Assembly: GCA_032622095.1 (NCBI GenBank)
Contig: CP136064.1
Span: 175,662,247 to 175,726,246, forward strand
Direction: 5' to 3'
Length of the DNA: 64,000 nt
Source of the DNA: Siphonodentalium dalli
Lineage: Eukaryota; Mollusca; Scaphopoda; Gadilida; Siphonodentaliidae
Part shown: piece after piece, positions 61,001 to 64,000 of the stretch
Position numbering within the stretch: the first letter of the stretch is position 1
How the letters are laid out: each line of letters opens with the position of its first letter
Notes under the pieces: model-generated
Told to the model about the DNA's origin: nothing
Seen by the model: only the letters and a program-made list of their open reading frames with translations
Database searches by the model: none
Made by a program: the position numbers and the translations under genes

Positions 61001-62240
61001 ACATATAACAGGTTGTTACAATGTTTTGCTTTATAAAATTCACAATTTAAATGTCCGGTTTATAGGGGAAAACATCATTATTCATTATTCTAAAAGTTAA
61101 TTTGTGTCGCAATGGTTATAGAACTTCATTTCTTTCCAATAATGAAATTTTGTGTATTTTTTAATATCGTTTCCATGGTGATAGGTATTTCTCAGGGTAT
61201 TGGGCTTTTTCTGCAGTTTTATCAAAACTATATTGAAGCACACGTAAGAAGCCATCATAATATGTATAAATTATTACTGTAACCAATGTAGTATCAAATA
61301 AATGTTTCAATTCCAAAATTATCGCATTTTTTGCAAAAATTAACAGTTTTTACCCCAAAATGGCAATAAAACCTTCATATCCTATATGTGCATCCTAGCT
61401 ACTACTGGGATAATTGGGAAATAGTAATCTTTGAAAAAGGTTTTGAGACATCTATAACGGGTTGTCATAATATGCTTTGCTTCATAAAATTACATGCTTT
61501 AAATGTCAGCTCTATGGGGAAAAAAACATCATTATTTGGCGACATTTGGTCCGTTTCCATGACAACAGCTGAATAAACCGCATCAATTACCCAATACAGA
61601 AGTCCGGATTAAAAGTGCATGTCATAAAAAACAAATTTCAAAAAGTTATATTCTGTCGAAAGGGTTATAGGTATTCATTTCTTTCCAATAACGGCATTTT
61701 TTGTATTTTTAAATATCGTTTCCATGGTAACAGGTATTTCTCTTGGGCCTTTTCGGCAGTTTTATCCAAATTAATTTTAAGTACACGTATGATGCCATCA
61801 TAATAATGCATAAATTATTACTGTAACCAATGTAGTATTCAATAAATGTTCCAATTCCAAAATTATCGCTTTTTTGGCAAAAATCACCATTTTTCACCCC
61901 AAAATGGCAATAAAGACCCGTATAACCTATATGTGCATCCTATTTAATAATAGAATCGTTGGAACATAGTTATAGTGGACAAATCATCAATAAATGATCT
62001 TCAACGTCTGTTCCTGTCCTAGAATGGGCTTAAATTAGTTTTTACCATTTGCGGAAATGGTTTAATATCAAACTGTGTCTACATTGTTTACATTCTGTTT
62101 CCATGGCAACGGCACCACTTTCACATTTTACAGCAGGGCGGAACATGAAGCCTACATCTTCTACTTTCATATGATATATAATTTTTCCGTGTGTAAAAGA
62201 AAAAATTAAAAAAACAAAATTCTGGCCAAGACCGCTCCTC
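55092..62240. repeat. 7.1-kb giant palindrome with tandem-repeat centre
   Basis: The left arm 55092-56950 and right arm 60430-62240 are inverted copies end to end: GAGCGGTCTTGGCC at left against GGCCAAGACCGCTCCTC at right, and a shared CCTGCAGGAAAGTCGTCTTA and TATTGTGTTATATATATGAG. Each arm holds two related modules of about 550 bp (AATTTTGGAATTGGAACATT and so on). Small indels separate the arms, so they are old or evolving. No transposase seen; short ORFs in the arms are mirrored and not convincing. Confidence 0.82.
56937..60430. repeat. 42-bp tandem array that reverses direction near 59420
   Basis: The unit is TTAGTCATTATATGCAGCTA then CTTAGTCAATATATGCGGTTAG, itself two related halves of 21 bp. 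About 2.5 kb runs forward (56937-59417), and the same unit runs inverted for 1.0 kb (59425-60430). The forward part has a higher-order period of 747 bp (57531 and 58278 start identical blocks). Both outer edges read into identical inverted flanks. Confidence 0.8.
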
Positions 62241-62881
62241 TATTAACCGCAGCAGAATTATGGGTAATTTTTCAGGATTAAGTGGTCAATTACTTTGGGC
62301 ATTACTGTATTAATCTATAAAATTATCCTACATTCGTCAAATTTTGGGACTAAAATGGCCAGAAGCTGGAAATTTTCCAATGGAGAAGGGGTAGGATAGA
62401 TTGATTTAAATTTTCCGACCAGTGGGAAATTTACAGTATGATTGCTTGTCAGTATTTATTATTTAGGCCTTGCTTCGATCTACCAGATCATCACTGACCG
62501 GTGCCTAAAACACCTTCATATGGTCCAAGTTTATCATATCATATATTTCCAACCCATTTTTATTCCAGTGCTTATTCATTTCAAAATAACATGAACAATA
62601 AAATGTTATGTGAAGTTTGTTTCGTACTGTACATCAACATAGCGGTATTCCAACAATTCCTTGAACTGGATTAAAGTTCCGCAGCCTATATTCCACATTG
62701 GTCGAGTTTTTTCTGACAACAATTCTTTCTATGTTCCCTGGCTGGACTATCACTATGAGATTTATAAGTGTATAAACCTACAATATTTAAATCCCTTTAT
62801 TTTACAATTCAGTCAGATTCATATTATAAGTGAATTCATTGATTATTTTTGTTGGCTTGGTATAAAGTATGACCGCAAAGC
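62241..62881. other. Family D MITE fragment, then unique intron 1 DNA
   Basis: TTAACCGCAGCAGAATTATG...GGGCATTACTGTA (to about 62310) is the right part of family D, and the palindrome ends at its broken edge. The remainder shows no gene. Confidence 0.5.
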
Positions 62882-62906
62882 TATGGGAGGCCAAATTCAC
62901 ATTGAA
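62882..62906 (+). repeat. Solo element G terminus
   Basis: TATGGGAGGCCAAATTCACA, followed by unrelated sequence. It lies about 85 bp inside intron 1 from the exon 1 donor. Confidence 0.55.
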
Positions 62907-62989
62907 TAGCCAATTAGCCCTACGTACGGTAATGGTAGAAACTAGAAAATTAAGTGAGTGTAATATATTGGATATGCATACATACTCAC

Positions 62990-63008
62990 TTGCGTATTTA
63001 GTTGACAT
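62990..63008 (-). CDS. ZNFX1: ZNFX1 exon 1, start codon and MSTKYA
   Basis: ATG at 63006-63008 is followed by five codons (STKYA) and one base, ending at a consensus donor CAA|gtgagta. The leftover A plus GT of exon 2 gives Ser, so the protein would begin MSTKYAS-EGKIRKRVYNRDF. An in-frame TAA directly precedes the ATG, and the Kozak context is weak (T at -3). The exon is short and separated from exon 2 by 23.5 kb. Its main support is phase, donor quality and the promoter-like sequence 380 bp upstream. Confidence 0.5.
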
Positions 63009-63183
63009 TTATAGGTGAAGCCTTGATCCTATCATGCTATTCGTTAGGTCATGCCATGAACCTCTACTAAGGCTAACCCCCGTAGCTATTCGTATAAATC
63101 AGCGAATATGATAACAAACTCTCAATCCATGTAGTACATGTACCCATGGATCTGTTTTCCAAGAAAATTATAGTGAAACTTAC

Positions 63184-63300
63184 CAAGTCACTTCCAAGAA
63201 TTATGATAACCCGAAGTGGGGAAAACCCGGAAATCCCAATTCTAAACTGTAAACATGGAGCTGCATTTCAAGTTCACGAGCAAGTGGACCAGTGACATTC
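63184..63300 (-). other. Candidate noncoding 5' UTR exon of ZNFX1
   Basis: Downstream of the TATA-like sequence the minus strand reaches a very good donor, CTTG|gtaagttt (last exon base 63184). A possible acceptor (ACGAATAG, exon from 63085) precedes the ATG exon. This would give a short 5' UTR intron. The transcription start near 63300 is inferred only from the TATA-like position. Confidence 0.33.
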
Positions 63301-63330
63301 GTTCAGTACAAAGTAAACCAATTCTTCAAA

Positions 63331-63430
63331 AACTTATAAATAAAATTAACTGAATTAATATTTCACAAAATTCTACATAATAATCGTGAAAATGAAAATG
63401 AAACAGGCCAATGGAAAATGAAACCGAAAG
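63331..63430 (-). promoter_or_regulatory. IRF/ISRE-type promoter of ZNFX1 with CCAAT and TATA-like box
   Basis: Two arrays fit GAAANNGAAANNGAAA exactly: GAAAATGAAAATGAAAC at 63388-63404 and GAAAATGAAACCGAAAG at 63414-63430. CCAATGG lies between them. A TATA-like AT-rich stretch (TATAAATA on plus, TATTTATA on minus) lies at about 63335-63343. Tandem GAAA boxes at 6-bp spacing are the binding pattern of IRF proteins (ISRE). The block is about 380-420 bp upstream of the predicted ZNFX1 ATG. That fits the known virus/interferon induction of ZNFX1 in vertebrates. Function here is inferred. Confidence 0.55.
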
Positions 63431-64000
63431 TAGGTTTTGGAGAGATGACATGAGCGATAAATTGTTTTCACCATTCATTGGTCTAGAAATACGGAAGAGT
63501 CTATTTTAGTTTCAGGTGTGTAATTTTGTTGTTACTAACAACACACAATGTTTACAAATGGCGTTTTTCGATTTAATGGCACACAAAAGAGTAAAATTCC
63601 AGCGACATAGGAAGTCAAGCACGTAATTTTACTTTATGCTTTGCTATTACTAAATGAAAATGTCCGTCTCGACATTCAAAGATTTTTTATAACCATTTTT
63701 GGAATTTCCATCATTTATTCATTTGGTAATTTACTATTTAGGAGTCTTCAGTAATCTATCATATTGGGCCCTAGATCATGCCATGACAGGGGCGCCGGAA
63801 AAGGGGGGGGGGGGAGCTGACCCCCCTGCCTTGACCAAGGGGGGCGAGCTGGGGCAGAACTTGCCCTTTTTCTGAGACAGAAAATGCTTTTTGTGTGTTT
63901 AATCTTGTGTTTTTATAGCAAAATGTGACTTTTTTGGTCCAAATACCACCAATTTCAAAAGGAATATTATTTTTTTGTCTATTTTATCACAAAACGGCCA
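63431..64000. other. Upstream flank of ZNFX1
   Basis: No gene seen. It includes a G run of about 13 near 63805 followed by GAGCTGACCCCCCTGCC, a G/C-homopolymer-rich spot. Confidence 0.35.

Larger units (their letters stand above)
4449..63300 (-). other. ZNFX1: ZNFX1 transcription unit (whole gene model)
   Basis: This is the inferred gene span on the minus strand, from a TATA-like/IRF promoter near 63.3-63.4 kb to the stop codon at 4449-4451. All seven coding exons are bounded by GT-AG sites and their phases fit in series: 1, 0, 2, 2, 2, 1. The predicted product is about 1971 residues, close to the roughly 1900 of vertebrate ZNFX1. Introns are about 23.5, 0.8, 6.1, 4.5, 3.9 and 13.8 kb, and most of their length is transposon-derived. 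Exons 6 and 7 are certain from homology. Exon 2 has a recognisable motif. Exons 3 to 5 rest on open frame, phase and good splice sites. Exon 1 rests on an ATG, a perfect donor and the promoter beside it. Confidence 0.75.

Noticed and set aside
55093..61897. Small ORFs duplicated in the palindrome arms (for example MKNGDFCxKxDNFGIGTF)
   Set aside because: Identity follows the DNA duplication. They are short, AT-rich and lack known domains.

Overview
The window looks like animal, most likely bivalve mollusc, nuclear DNA. It is AT-rich, full of GT-AG introns, and packed with short non-autonomous transposons. These include Helentron-like elements with about 160-bp internal tandem repeats of the bivalve 'pearl'/HINE type. 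The species cannot be named from sequence alone.

Almost the whole window is one minus-strand gene, ZNFX1 (NFX1-type zinc finger-containing protein 1, an SF1 RNA helicase of innate immunity and small-RNA pathways). A single 5.4-kb exon (18455-23823) carries the helicase and NFX1 zinc fingers. By splice sites and reading phase I extended it to seven coding exons: 62990-63008, 39387-39532, 38538-38599, 32312-32410, 27719-27769, 18455-23823 and 4449-4618. The predicted protein is about 1971 aa. The last exon lies 13.8 kb from the helicase exon and completes the C-terminal RZ-type zinc finger. The second exon encodes an eIF4G-like segment with a canonical eIF4E-binding motif (YNRDFLV). Upstream of exon 1, at 63388-63430, are two arrays of three perfectly spaced GAAA boxes with a CCAAT box between them and a TATA-like sequence downstream, as expected for an interferon/IRF-type promoter.

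The introns are transposon landscapes. 1-5.2 kb: TIR elements, a second tandem-repeat element and the 3' end of the gene. 5.8-6.6 kb: a frameshifted coding remnant. 7.6-10.6, 40.9-47.2 and 51.3-54.8 kb: HINE arrays. 13.5-16.5 kb: a repeat nested at least three deep. 24-34 kb: TTAA-flanked MITEs, a 1.5-kb hAT MITE and a large foldback. 48.3-53.1 kb: GC-core palindromes and a minisatellite. 55.1-62.2 kb: a giant palindrome whose centre is a 3.5-kb tandem array that itself reverses direction.

No tRNA, rRNA, CRISPR array or prokaryotic operon was seen. No second complete protein gene can be supported. A plus-strand promoter/first-exon candidate (about 11.2-11.8 kb) and a miRNA-precursor-like hairpin (10691-10773) lie inside the last intron.
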